From Heliopora coerulea (Eukaryota > Cnidaria > Anthozoa > Scleralcyonacea > Helioporidae): a stretch of 64,000 nucleotides of DNA. The stretch's first letter is position 1; each line of letters begins with the position of its first letter. Position numbers and translations under genes: made by a program. The DNA is taken from NCBI GenBank assembly GCA_030142905.1, contig JASJOG010000252.1:186501-250500 (forward strand), read 5' to 3'. The notes beneath the pieces are model-generated. The model had not been told where the DNA came from and did not search any database. It saw nothing but the letters and a program-made list of their open reading frames with translations. This document shows, one piece after another, positions 1-13,500 of the stretch.

Positions 1-288
1 TAATTCACTTTTTGGTTCTCATATAGTTCACAGCGTTTGTTGACTAACGTGTCAGTGTCTGTTCTTCTGGTAATTGATAAGTGAAAGATGGTTATGGCAC
101 GAACGGACTGCCCTCCGGAACTTTGAAAGAGTTTAAACAACAATTTCGTATTGGGAGGTCTTCTATTCATAACTGACACCGTCTTCACAACCATCGCAAT
201 CTTATTTCCTTTAAAAAAATCCTAATAACACGCATTCTTCTCGTTTTGGAAGTTGCTGAATGAGGCAGCTTGAAGAGGAAAGAGATTT

Positions 289-289
<1 letters not shown>

Positions 290-347
<58 letters not shown>

Positions 348-358
348 AATATATAAAT
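290..358. repeat. (TA)n microsatellite
   Basis: Nearly pure alternating TA dinucleotides. The run lies just left of the fold-back element at 393-613, and a shorter TA run (614-632) closes that element on the other side. Confidence 0.95.
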
Positions 359-392
359 GAAATTGTTAATTTGCCAAACATGAGTTTTGTAT

Positions 393-613
393 ATGAAAAA
401 TTGTGTTAGTCAACTATAGGATGAATAATGATAATACCTTAAACATAACCATTGAAATTTTCACTTTTATTCACAAACGTTTTCGCTCTTAAGCTCTTAT
501 CACCTGAAGAGCTCAAGAGCGAAAACGTTTGTGAATAAAAGTGAAAATTTCAGTGGTTATGTTTAAGTTATTATCATTATTCATCCTATAGTTGACTAAA
601 ACAATTTTTCGTA
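393..613. mobile_element. Fold-back element with hammerhead motif (PLE-tail-like)
   Basis: Two arms of about 105 bp (393-502 and 507-613) are nearly perfect reverse complements around a very short loop. The sequence has no coding capacity. The right arm carries a hammerhead-like core (500-534). The layout matches the hairpin at 17,117-17,303, and the shared core suggests one family. I infer two inverted copies of a PLE-type tail. The inverted structure is seen directly; the family assignment is inference. Confidence 0.75.
500..534 (+). ncRNA. Hammerhead ribozyme motif, minimal, loopless stem III
   Basis: In order on the plus strand: stem I strand TCAC (500-503), core CTGAAGA (504-510), stem II GCTC-AA-GAGC (511-520), GAAA (521-524), then a self-complementary AACGTT overlapping the last A, cleavage position U530, and stem I strand GTGA (531-534). 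The CUGANGA and GAAA boxes are intact. Stem III has no loop, so cleavage would be weak as a monomer and more likely in dimeric form, as reported for minimal hammerheads of retroelements. Activity is not shown by sequence alone. Confidence 0.6.
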
Positions 614-632
614 TATATATATATATATATAG

Positions 633-3600
633 GAAGAGAGATTTTACCCTGATCAGTGATGATGCCAACGTTGAAAACCTTGCCCATTTACGACAGTGTC
701 TTTAGACTGTTGTTTTGTACTTTCGCCTACCATTCTTTACAATACAAACATTCAATTATATATTATCTTAATTTGTTTCCAATTTGTCCCCTATTGTTGT
801 TGCAAGGCGCCTTTTTATATGGTTCGCCCAGGTATGTGACTGAACCAGCAAATTTCCGCTAAGCAGGATGAATTACCGCATAAACAAACCATGACAGAAG
901 ATAAATGGATTACCTCATACTGTGACGCACTGAGGAACGGAAAGTGCAACTAAAAGCCGCTAACATTTTGATTAATTTCATCGGGTTGTTCGCGTCGTAG
1001 CCCAGTCAAAACCTTCTTACACCGCTTAAAAACCGAAGCAAAATAACGTACTGTACATTTATTCAACTGCAACGACAAAGCTCATATTTCAATTGAGTGG
1101 TCGATGCAGTTATTTTTAGTAATTGATTTCGTTTCGTGCCATGTTGAGATAGATGGTCAAATCTTTGGGGATCCGAAGCGCTAAGACATAACGTCTTTTG
1201 AAAATGATGCATGCGGAAATCCTGCTACTCCATAGTGGCATCAGAACAAAGACAGGTTTTCCTCAGTTAACTTAAGACTTTGTATGTGGAGCCAGATATT
1301 AATCTCACATTTCGTAGCTCATAAACAAATGACGTATATGATACGTACACCACAAAAAAGAGCCGGGTTCTCTTAATATAACAGTGATATGACACAGCTT
1401 TGTGTATCGAGTTCGGTTTTGCAATGTTGATTAATTGATTAGAACATGACATTTTTGAATGAAGTTTCTTTTTTTTGAATCTCAGAAACGGTGGCTTATC
1501 TTTCTACGTCAGAGGTCCCATCTGATCCATGGCGCATGTTATTTTTGGCAGGTCGAACCTTGGAGAAACTTGTACTTAGAAAACACGCACGTTCATTTTG
1601 AACCAACAAGAACGGAACTCCTTGGTGCAAGAGAAGTTGGTTTTTCTCAGACCCCTTCGGAGAACATGTTCTCCATTAATTACGCTCACATCCGTTTGTC
1701 TCTGGCTACATGGCGCGAAAACAGAAAGCGATCAGTGTTAATTTAGCTGGCAAACAACATTTGCAGAAGTCGGGAAATAAAGTACTTGGAATTAGGAATC
1801 GTCTTTTACATCGTATCCAAGAACTGGCCGTCATGGTTCATTTTCAGTACGAAAACGTTTGTTCTTAACGTTTAAAAAAGAGGTGATTAGATTTTTGTAT
1901 GCGCTCATTACGTTCAGACGAATGTTTTTCAACGATTTCGTCTCGAATTACGCGATTGAGTTTCTCTTGCATCACAATTCCTTCGAAGTCTTCCTCCGAT
2001 TGAGCGGCTGTACTATAAGCATGCATGCCTACATATTCCAGGCTTTTTACCCCGCAGCTTTGTCTTGTTACTAATTTCTGTATGAAATGATTTTCTAGTT
2101 GTTGCAGACTTTAATTTCTGGAGAAAACAATGGAGTAAGTTCGTACTGACTCGATGCTCCTTGAATCGGCTGTGGGACTAGTTTGTTCCCATTCATGTAA
2201 CTAAATCATTCAAATGTACGCTTCTTCAACTTTCGAGAATAAGATCTGCAAGAAGTGACTGTCTAATACCACAAAAATCCAGTGAGAGTCAATTCCCTAT
2301 TTTGGATCAGACGTCGCGTCTCAATTTGTTTTCTAAAATTTTCTCCAAACATTTTAAACCGTAGTCAAAGAGAATTTCATGTTCCACTATGTGTGGCGCT
2401 ATTATATTATCAATATTGAAATTACTATATTGTCAGGAAACAAGCTATTGCCTTAATCGCAAATAACAGGAACTATGCTACCTGATCTCTTGAAACACTA
2501 AATAAGCTATTTAAATGGGCGGAGGAAACAAATCCATAATAGAAAGTGATTGTTCGGCGAGTTCTGATGTTTTTGTCCCTGTCTGAGCCTTGAAAATGTC
2601 GGTGGTGTGTCTGTTTTTGTGGATGATCATGAGATGATCAGTTTTTACCTGGGTTAAAGTACTCGAAGATACCATCAAAAGGCAATTTTTACTTAAATTC
2701 TTCGTACATATCAGGACTCAATGGAGCAAATAAAGATATTCTCTTAAGCCAATGTAAAACCAGCTCTTAACTAACAAGCAAGGTGGTAACAACAATCATT
2801 TATTAACCATCGAGACGACAAGTTTCTTTCTCTAACTTAATGAATTTTTTCGTTGGCAATATATATATATACATAGATGTATATATACCTGGTGGTTTCT
2901 CTAATTCCAATTCTTTACTTCTTGAAAAACTAAACGCTATCTGATGGAGAAACCTACCTGATTCACCTCCATACAATTAAGGTTCTTCAATTGCCAGAGC
3001 CTTCCAGTCAGGGATGTTCACTTCGTTACGGTGTGCGATTTGTGCACTCCTTTCAACTTCCTCCACCCGTAGTTTATTCCTTGTGAGCGAGGCGGACTCC
3101 GTTGTACCCAGTGGATTTCTTTATCAATTCTACAATAGAAAAACATTAAATTGTTTTGAATAACATCACATGCCGGAAGTAAGTATACAAACTCATACCA
3201 CCACCTTCTTGTCCTTCAGGTTTCTAATTTTGGATGGGAGAAACAATATGATCTATATATTGTGTTCTTGCAGGCCACTTGAAGTGTATTATATTACCCA
3301 AATTGAAGTGTGTTACGTTGAATAGCCACTGAGGAATACCCGAACAAGTGTATATCTTGTCATCTTGGTTCTCCTCCTACCAGCGCATTGCGAAGGAAGT
3401 TAGTGACCAAATGAGTTTTTGAACAAATATGGAATGATATTTGAGTATATGATAATAATGATGCCAGATTAGCCTGATTTCCTCCGAGAAATTATTATGC
3501 GGTTAAATATAGCGATGCCTAAACAAGTGTGTGCACCCATGTCAGCTATCCTCTTTTCGTCCCATCGAGGAGAAAAATAAACATAAAATGTATTCAGTTA

Positions 3601-5160
3601 ATCATGAGGTTATATTTGAAAGTATGTTGGTGTCGGGCTAACCATACATCGCTCAATTATTTGGCATATTTAGCTGGCATGATTAAGACTTATAGTGAAC
3701 TCAGTTATAGAGTCAATCACCAAACAGATGAGGGGAAAGTTGATTTCAAACAACCTTGAAAATATTTGAATGTATATTCGTGTTTTGCAAGTATTATTGA
3801 TCACATTTCCGTGACAGGTTTAATTAAAATGATGAGGGAAAAGTATTTTTAAACAATCACGGAAGATGTTTGAGTGTACTTTGGTGAAAAGAGACTGTTG
3901 GCCAAATTTCCTTTGTAAGTGGTCTGGTACTCTCTCATCTTGTAACCTGGCTCGCAGCTGCTTGCTAGTGTTTGCGTCTAATTAAAAGCAAATCACAATT
4001 GCGATTTTTTATTGCATGTGCGCAGTGGCAGCTTGCTGTGAGCTAGGTTTTGCGTCGAGTCCAAATAAAGCTTACGACGGATTCCAGCAAAAAGTCTGTG
4101 GTAAACGAGGAGTTACAGTGACATCACAACTCCTGGAGTGGAGTCCGTCATGTACGTTATCCTCTTTTCGGCTGAGTAACAGTTTCTCCGACAAGAAACA
4201 TCAAAGTTGTTTTCGTAGCATCATGAATTAATGTTGTGTTTTACGACCGAGGTGACCGTTAAACTTTTCTGGAGTTGAACTAAAAGACGCGAGGCAAAAC
4301 AAAAACCTTTGTCCATTCGCATCAAGCACGACTCATGAGAAATTCAACGTATGGCCTAGACCTTGATATATACTGGATAATATGTGATCACCCAGGTTTA
4401 ACATCTTTTGAGATATTAAAAATTGGCACCGTTTGGCGTACATGCAACATGTGCAACGTGTGTGTCCACTGGCTATGAACAAAACCTGAAGGTTTTCAGG
4501 CCTAAATGTCGAGCACCGCTCGATTGACTGTTCATGAAGGTGTACAAACCTGTCAAGTAAGGGTTCTGTAAGGGTATGGAGGCATGCACCGCTAGGAAAT
4601 TTGGAAGATCTAGATGGTCATTTTCGGCATCCAGCTGGTGGAAGAAAATGGCTTTGGAAAACGCAATTGCCCTGAATTATGGCCCGCAATAAACCAAAAC
4701 TGATACACATGCACACTCAAAGTATCTAGTTAAACGACGAGTGGCCCAAAAGTCCGTCACTCTTGTTTATCCTTAGCTAGTAGATATGAAAAACACGAAG
4801 AGAAACTAAAATTTCGAGGAACAAAAGCCAAACGAATCTCGCCACTGACCTTCAAGGTGCAATATGGTGTACAATCCAAGCAGTTGTACTTGTTCTGGAT
4901 ACGTCATTCGTTAAAGTTTCGTTACTTGGTCGCACAAAGAGGTCGACCGTAAAATTGTGATGATATAGTGCACGTCTTCGCACGCCAAATACCCGTAGGA
5001 TTACAAAATCAAGGTGGTGAAATAGACTAAACAAAAGCCAAACTGCAATTTACGGGACCCACTTCTCCACTGACAGACCAATTTCGTTCCTAGGTTGTCA
5101 GTAGACTGAGGTAACACTGGGGTTAGAGTTCAAGACAGGGCTGCGACCGTAAATTTTTAT
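633..5160. other. No gene recognised
   Basis: Only short open frames without protein-like composition or consistent splice structure are present. A short TA run lies at about 2,859-2,890. No tRNA, rRNA or transposon ends were recognised. Confidence 0.6.
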
Positions 5161-5167
5161 ATGTAAT

Positions 5168-5268
5168 ATTTAAAAACCGAGCAGGAGTGCTTTATCGGGA
5201 TTTAAAACACGAGGCGATAGCTGAGTGTTTTAGACCCGATAAAACACGAACTGCGAGTTTTTTAAATG
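5168..5268. mobile_element. Small fold-back MITE
   Basis: A roughly 100-bp imperfect palindrome. The left end begins TTTAAAAACCGAG, and the right end reads back as its complement near AGTTTTTTAAAT. Internal complementary blocks (TTTATCGGG with CCCGATAAA, AAAACAC with GTGTTTT) extend it almost to the centre. There is no coding capacity, and the superfamily is unknown. Confidence 0.65.
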
Positions 5269-5472
5269 TCTTCTAAAATAAACCTCTTAATACGCTAATT
5301 CGTCAAGAAAGTTTGGAAATTTATCTTCCGTACGCCGATAAAAATTGAAATTCTTCTTCACGTATAAAGGCACATGTATCTTTATCACATATATAGATCC
5401 GACACGCTTATGATTTTCTTTTGTCTTTTTTTCACGAATTAATAAAGAATTTTAGAAATATATATATGTATT

Positions 5473-5716
5473 TAGTAGAAACTTAGTCGAGTACTATTGG
5501 AAATGTTGCATTCTGATTGGCTACGCTACTTGTTATCTATTCGTCGATAGATAGCGAGTAGCGAAAATGGCTTCCGCCTTTCGTTTTTGTGAAGTTTCTG
5601 AAGACGAAATAGAATGCTTACTTGAAAGTGCAATCCCAGAGAAGACGAAAAATGTTCTTTGCAAAGTCTGTTTCTACTAAAACAATTAGATTATTCGCTA
5701 TCGATTTCTAATTGTT
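5473..5716 (+). mobile_element. Dispersed repeat copy A with a 37-codon micro-ORF
   Basis: About 240 bp that recur nearly unchanged at 37,791-38,108. It contains an ATG-initiated frame at 5567-5680, beginning [20 protein letters not shown], that stops after 37 codons. Copy B keeps the same frame, start and stop. The peptide resembles the start of a transposon protein, perhaps the N-terminus of a Crypton/KIAA1958-type recombinase (weak inference), joined to unrelated sequence by an internal deletion. Copy A lacks the terminal hairpin of copy B. A non-autonomous element is likely. Confidence 0.7.
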
Positions 5717-5721
5717 AAACA

Positions 5722-5832
5722 TATGCATATGTATGTATGTATGTATGTATGTATATACGTATACATACATATATAAATTATATATATTAAATATATTATA
5801 TATTATATTATATATATTATATTATGTATATT
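5722..5832. repeat. TATG/TA-rich simple repeat
   Basis: Runs of ATGT tetranucleotides pass into TATA-rich sequence. This is low-complexity DNA directly after the dispersed repeat at 5473-5716. Confidence 0.85.
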
Positions 5833-6811
5833 AGTGCTGCTCAGATGCGATGAACTGCTGCAAATCCAAAATCAATACTGACGGTTAGACCAAAAGATCT
5901 CACCGAAACGCCATTTTTGGTAAGTGTTCTTTTCTTGACTATTTTACCATTGTGTATCGAAGACTGAACCAAGAAGCGACCCGGAAGGCAGCTGGTGAAT
6001 AGAGGTAATGGTGTGATAAGTTGAGTAGAAGGGCAAACCTTTTTTTCACTTTGGTCAAGGGCATCGCTCGACGTCCATCACTTGGGGGTTGAGACGTAAT
6101 TTTGCCGAATTATTTTTGTGTCGAAAATGCAAACGCGCTTGGAACTTTCGGGATGTTGGTCTCCAAGAACATCTCAATTCGAGAATATTTGAAATCTTTA
6201 GACGACCATTTTCAATGTTCATAAGTCAAAAACTGTAAGTGTATCATACAATGGCTGAATCCAAAAAATCTAAAACCCGACTTATTTTCGAACTTTTGGT
6301 TTGCTCAGTAAAAATTTTGTTTTCCTGTCCCCAGTTCAGTTCCCACTGAATTTTTCTAGTTTTACAGACAGGGACGTTAATTTGCCGACCGGACATAACT
6401 ACCCTAAGGAGTCCTCCAACCCCATGGCCATGCCTATTACACTTGAATTTCAATAAGCCTTGTTTATTTTTCTCGTAAGGTCACACAGGATCTCTCCGCT
6501 TCTTTTTTCATTACGCGAGTCGGACGTTCGACGAACGTTTGCAACACTTGGGGTTTACATGTCATTGTACTATGTTTTAATGTAAACTGTGTCAGAAGCG
6601 GATAATTCTGAAGGAGGAAAATTTATGCGGTAATATCATGTTTTTTGAATATTTGCTGAGCTTTTATCCTGAAAAACTCTGGACTTTCTCTGGCCAAGAC
6701 TGATTTTCGACGTATGCAAACACCTTGTAAACATTTTAAAACTTAAGTCTTGCGCTATGGAAGACCTGAGTTTTCAGGACAAAAGCTCAGAAAAAAATCA
6801 TGACTGGGACT

Positions 6812-7518
6812 CATTAGCGTAGCCAAAGAGGGGCAGCGGGGCAGTTGACCCCCAACTTTCCGTCCTGACTAGGTCTATCGGTACATCCAGTACATCTGTC
6901 GGTACATAGAGCTTGTCTGTCACGGATTCCATTTACATTTGAATTACAAAATGAAAAATTGTTAAAAGCTCCGGCGAAGGTTAAGTATAGAAAGGGCGTT
7001 TGATACAAAATGTACGCAAGGAATTCTGTTTTATTTTTTACGGACAAAAATGATAGATCTGGTCAAAGAGGTTATTGTAGCGGTGATGACCGAAAAAGAA
7101 GATATGTTGGTAAATATCATAGCTCACGTGATGTGCGCACTTTTGCGTTAAATCATTTTCAAAGTTTAATACCATTATACCATCCTGAGCTGACAAATAG
7201 AAATCATTTATTCCTTTTTGGCAAAAAGAAGCTCCAGAAATATGATACTGTAAACTTAGAATGTATATAATACTTGATGTGTTGTTGCTGTCGTTAATTA
7301 CTTTTAGTGTTTAATTGATGAATCAGTGAAGAGAGACTTTGTCCTTGCGTTTATTGAATTGATACATCTGTGCGACTCAAGTTTTTCCTGCTTTCGGTTT
7401 GGTTAACTTTTGTTTTCTCTTAATTATATTTGTTGGTACATTACTAACATCTTGTTGGTACATTGGTCCAAAATTTCCCCTGCCCCTCCCCATTTCCAAA
7501 TTCCTGGCTACGCGACCG
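6812..7518. mobile_element. Degenerate hAT-like non-autonomous transposon
   Basis: The two ends share the inverted core GCGTAGCCA (left near 6817, right near 7505-7514), each followed inward by a G-rich stretch. The flanks are CTGGGACT (6804-6811) and CTGGGATT (7519-7526), an 8-bp duplication with one mismatch, the size typical of hAT. The interior has short frames only, with no transposase recognised. The terminal match is imperfect, so boundaries are provisional. Confidence 0.45.
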
Positions 7519-7526
7519 CTGGGATT

Positions 7527-10500
7527 TAGAAGGGGAACAATAGTAAAAAAACTCAAACACGTTTTACTCCGAAAGAAACGTCATTTTCTCATCTCGTGGG
7601 TGTTTGGTAGACCCCAGACCCTTCTGACTTTTCACACATCGTTCAACATTGACGACGCAGCATTCTACTCCAATAAATTTCAAGTCGCTCGAACGGGAAT
7701 AATGATACGAATACATCTAAATGATAACGTTTAACTAATATTTGGTAGATACAGGACTTTTTAGCAAAGTAAATCAAAGGAAAAGTTCGCTTAAATTTGG
7801 AAGAAGTTCCGCATCAAATTTGAAACTATAAACTAGACAGCTTCTTCCCTTGTTCTTTCTTCATGAATTACTAATTGAATTATAAGTAATATTTTATAAT
7901 ATGATAAATCGTAGGATTGTTACCAGAATAACACACTTGTCTCGCCAGTAGGTTGTCCGATAATGATATGTCGTGGGAAAACTAGTTCTCAACATGAATA
8001 TAACTATGACTGAAATAAATATGAGTAGCAAATTACATAGCATTGCTCTAAAGTGGCTATTCCAAATTGGTTTTAACTTGTGAGTCATAGAGCTAACTCC
8101 CAAAAGATTTCACAACAGCTCGACGCTAATCCTTTTGGATGTACAGTGCATTGACTTAGTGTCATATAGGGAAACTTCCATGATCAACCAAGACTCTCCA
8201 AGTCAAATGACAAATTTAGTTGAAGAGAGCTAAATTTGAACTCGCACCAAGCCGATGTTCTGCCCATTGCCTAATCGAGTCTGTAAGAAACAGTAGCAAT
8301 GCCACTTACCATTTAAATGCCCAAGAGATTATCGTGGCAACCCATAAATTCCCATTTTTTTGTTGTTTAATTTTGCTAGTTGAATATTTTGGGAATATCT
8401 CATTGAACAAATTATTCACGAGTTTGCTTGTACGTCGGTGTGCCGAAGAAGTTGTGATCATATAGCACTTACAAAAGCCTTGAAGACCGAAGGTTTTTGT
8501 CCTTTACGACTTAACATAGTTTGGTAACAACCTTGTAAGCATTCCATATGTGAAAAAGCGAGTGACGCTGTCAATACTACTCCCAACGGATTCATTATTG
8601 ATTTATTGTAAATGAGCAGACGCTGTGAACAGGCAGACAATGCAATTAAACTTAACGACGTCCTTCTGAATTTCATATTTAAGGAAACCAACATGATGCT
8701 TGCTGATACCTGCTATTTCACAAAAATATTTTGACTTTGATAACTGGCAAATGTTCATTTGTCAGCGGTTTCTTTGTACGTACTGCCACGATCGTAAATA
8801 AACCTCTTGACGCGCATGATCTTGAATCACACACTTCGGCTGGGCTTTTGCTGTGAAAGTTCTACGACTTGGAATGAAAGATCTACTAGTGGTCTTCGTT
8901 GTGATATGACTTTTACCATGTTTTAAGATATTCATACCGTCAGTTCTGACTAATACAGTTTCGATGTGCATGGCTTATGAAATGTGTTTTCTGTTACTTA
9001 GCACGTTTGTAACACTCGAACACATTGAACGCAATGACAACTCGCAGAAATATCAATTTAATTAAATATTAAATTAAATTATATAAGAATAATTGACAAA
9101 GGAAAAAAAATTGTCTGGAAATTTCTTAGTGCTTACTACAAGATCGGCTTATGTTTGTGGTGCTATGTTCTGCGCAATAGATTAGACCACACGTCCTCTT
9201 TATGTCGCTTCAAGCAATCGTGTAGTACCCAGACTCCCGTGTAAATATGCTGCCGCATAATTTTCAAAGCACTCAGACATTGTTGATTTTTAAAAACAAA
9301 CCATTATTTGTTTTTAATTTCGCTTTAAAGGAACTGTATGTCCGAGATACAATAAAAGAAAGCTTCTAATCCTGATTCAGCTGGTGCAGTTTCGATGGCA
9401 TGTTGTACTTGTGATGCTTGAGAACTTGGTATGTTAATCTGCCAGGTGCTTTTGATGACAGTGGTTAAAATATTCAAGTTGTCACCGTCTTCTCAATCCT
9501 GCCTACCTTCTGCCCTGCTGAGGATAAGATTTTATCCTTGTAAGAAGCTCTACCCTCCCACGTTCATAAGTAAAACTTTCTTTATTTGCTAGTTACATCC
9601 TCGCTTCGTCTTTTAACCAGTTCTCTTTGTTTCGCCTGGTATCATTTTTCCTTCTCTCTCCTTTTCTTTTTAACTCATTTTCGTCCCAACTTTCTCCTTC
9701 CTTCATCCTCACGCTTTTCAGATTTGCCGTACTGTCTAAATGTTTCTTTCGGATGGAAATCTGATGAGGTTGCTATCAGTAGACACAAACTCAAACCGTG
9801 TACTTCCAAACACTTAATTCTTCCGATAGTTCTGTACACACCTTCGTTGAAGTTGTGACGGCCTGAAAATTCTTTTTTCGAAGTCCTTATTTAGTTCTCA
9901 ACCGCTAAAAAGAATCAGTTTGACTTTGGAATTGTGCAGGAACTATTTAAAAAGCCAATTTCAACCATACGGCGATCCTTAATCACAATTTTTTCTGTTT
10001 GTCCATCTTTGAAGAACATTTAGTGCGTTGACTTTCTTCTATATGGTCTAGTATACATAGGTAAACATATTAAAACAGTTAAGGATAAATACATGTGCCA
10101 AATATATTTATGGACTGACGGGAAAATGTGTCAGGTAAAGATAGCTTCAATGACCATGAATTAGGCGTACGAACAATAAATACAATCCAAATTTTCTGTT
10201 TTCGTTGATGTTCTTGATTTTTTTATGTTTTCCTTCCTTCACCTTGCTTCTCCCGATTTCTTCAATCGTTCTTTTTTTCTTCAAGTTTGCGTGCTAATTA
10301 CATCACTTTTTTTTTCTTTGCCATCAGCAATCCCGTAATCTGTGAATATTGTTCTCCTTTATTGCCTCCCGTATGCAGGCTAGTTTTACCTCTACCTTGT
10401 CCTCTGCCCTCACGTTATACTAAATTCTGCAAATAACGTTTCCCTTTGAGAATGTATAACGTAGTGGACATCTGTGCAAGTCAGCTCAAACGAATTAATA

Positions 10501-13500
10501 TTGTAAGTTCATTATTAATCAGCACAAAGTACATTCGAGGAAAGAGGCATCCTTATGACCTTAAAGTCCTATTTCCACTGTCCGACACAAGTTCACAACA
10601 AGCGGGGAATTGTCCTTGGAAATCCTGATCTTATTAACATTGACGTTGAAGCACGACGTAGAACCTGTTTAACTTTGGAATCGGGCAGAAACAGTTCAAA
10701 AATAATTCAGCCATTTGTGAGACAACCAGTTTCACACTTCCATGCCTTGAACCCTCTTGTTAGAGCATTTAGTCAGACGACTTCATTCTATATTGGTCCA
10801 ATATATATGGTTAAAAATAGTCAATAAACAATTAAACTGAAATAAATGTGCCAAGTGAGCTGAGTGTGTGCCGGAAAAATTCGGCACAGAGCGGTGGCTT
10901 TCTGTGACTGTCAATTGCGTGAGCCATTGCGTGAGCACTATTGTGCAAAAATCGTTCAAAAATAACTCACTTTAAACTTCACTTTGTCGGTCAAAAATGA
11001 AACTACAACTTTTAAATCTTGCATGAGCAGTTTCCAAATGATCAACAGACTTCCCTACGCGAAGTCTTGCCAGTTAAAATTAATAAGGAAAACTCCAGAA
11101 GGTTCTGGAAGACTACGCGATCATTGATGCGAGATTTTGTGTTTACCTCAAAGGACAAGGATTTGAAACGAGGCCAGATCCAATACAGCACATACTGTGT
11201 AAGAACATAACTGCTGTTCAGACGTTCATGTCAAATATCTCCGGAAGATTCCCTCATCGGATTATTTCAAATAACGCGATCAAATCTTCAGGATTCACCA
11301 CTACTGGCAAACGAATGCCAAATAATATCAATCTAGTCCTGGTGTTCAAGAGGCGATTGGCTTTACACTGGATTAGTAAAATTTTGTGAAATTCTGCGTA
11401 CGAATTCTGAGGATACTTGGAAAATTTGAAATTTACTTCAAGGTTCGCTCTTAAATAACGACGAGTTAAATCGTTTGGCGTTTGTCCGAGTAAAATAATA
11501 GGACACTGTGGACAGTTAATTCATACGAGTTTTATGTCGTGAAAGTTGAACCTGTCTGATAAACCAAAATAAACACGACTAAAACAACAGATTAACTGGT
11601 AATCGTAGATTAGAGCTATTCCTCCTTTGAACAACCGGCCTCAGTTCTTTAGATGAAAAAGTTGTGAAACGAGACAGGGGATTATAGAGTTCGTCTCACT
11701 AAAACGGTTCAAAGGACTAGAACAATCACACGAAGGCGTAGCTGTAGTTGCGAAATTCTAATCTTTCCAACTAGACTTCCTTCTAAACGAATCTACATAG
11801 GGATCATTGCGGTTTGACGAAAAATGATGTCAAAGTACTCGCATTTTTTTCTTGGCAACGTTACATGGAGATGTCTCCTCTTGGCATAAAAAAGTGTGTC
11901 GAAAGGTAATGTTATTTCACAGGCGAAAAACTATTCTCACATAGAAGCGAACACTTTCACAACGAAAATCTATACATTTCAAATGTGAGATAAATGGAAT
12001 TTCTGATGTTCATGTCATACGTGATACACATTTACATTAAACTTTTCTACCAAGCGAGTGTTCACTACAAAGAATTTCAGCTCGGGCTAAAATTTTCGTC
12101 AGGAAATCGAAGATACTTTTGAGGAGTTCCTTTGTGAGCTCGCGCTAAAATTCTTCGTGCAATTAGCCCCGCAATTTATTAGCTGCAGGTAAAGTGTCGG
12201 TTCGAGTGCAAAAAGGAAATTTCTTGGGCTTAAAAACTTATCTTGCGATTACATTACGAAAATCTCAACTCGGGAAGAGCTTTTGAAATTTCAGCTGAGG
12301 TAGCCGGCCTGAAATTAACCAATGGATAATATACAGGTAATATTAAGAAGATAAACCAACAGATGAATGAATGATTGAATAAATAAATAAATAATTGAGA
12401 AGTTGCATATACAGCTAAATGATGCTGGTGAGTGACTCGTTTTGGATGAAGTGCCGTATGTTGCTCAACCTTCCATAAAACTAAACATGAATATCGATTG
12501 TTAACGTTGAAATGCCAGGAGCAATTTGCTCTTTATGCGGCCTTGCCCTGTCATTTTTCTCTTACTCTATCTTGAACTCGCACAAAACGTAAATCATAAC
12601 GAAATATTCAATTTAGGAACGAGGGGTTCTGGTATATGAAAGGTACAGTCCATAACGAAGGTCATGCAAGACAAATTAAAGTACGGATATTGGCATTGCT
12701 TAACTATTAGAATGATTGAGACACGTTTATGTCTTTTTAGTGAACTTGTAAAATCCTGTAAGAATACTAACGATTTTAACACGACATTTTTTTGTTCTTT
12801 CAAAGGGCCATCTCCGTTTCCCTCCTCAAATTTAAACAACTAACCGTTTGGTTAAGATCAGTTAACATGTTTAGCCAGATTCAGTTCAAATGTTAGAATA
12901 ACTTAGGTGCTTGGTTTTACTGTCGCTCGTAGCCTCGTTCGGTAGCAATAAATCAAGATCAAGATTTGAGTTGTTGAGAATGTATAATACATCTTGTTTT
13001 TCTTAGAAGTTTTTATTTTTTCCTACTGTAACAGTGTTGTACACTCGCAACTGCTGGCCCCACTTTAGTTCGACTCCATTCTGATCCTGATTCCTGTATC
13101 GTAACGTTAATAATTTAACCTCGCCCACCAAATTAATTGTACAAAGTTTCCTTAAATTACCTAATTAAGGACATTGCAATAGCACGTCGACGAGTGCTTC
13201 GAAAATTTAAAAATAGGTCAATGCATTATAATCATGCCAGTTCATGGTATTGGCAAAGGTACAGTGAGCGTTTGTCTGTAAGGTTTCTTTACTAAAGTGC
13301 ACTAAAACTGGTCGATGGATTAGCGTTAACTTTCATATTTCCATTATAATCCTTGACTTACTGTTGTTTGTTTGTCTTGATCCAGATAACCTGACCGGAA
13401 AAACAGATGGTAACAGATTCAAAGAATGCGTATTGTTCCTCAGCTTGTGAGAATCTTGTGATAACTGTCCCCTTTACAACGTGACTGATGTTTGTCTGAT

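Noticed and set aside
2985..3130. Minus-strand stretch reading IHWVQRSPPRSQGINYGWRK
   Set aside because: Looked exon-like, but stops appear soon after, no consistent splice sites were found, and no family was recognised.
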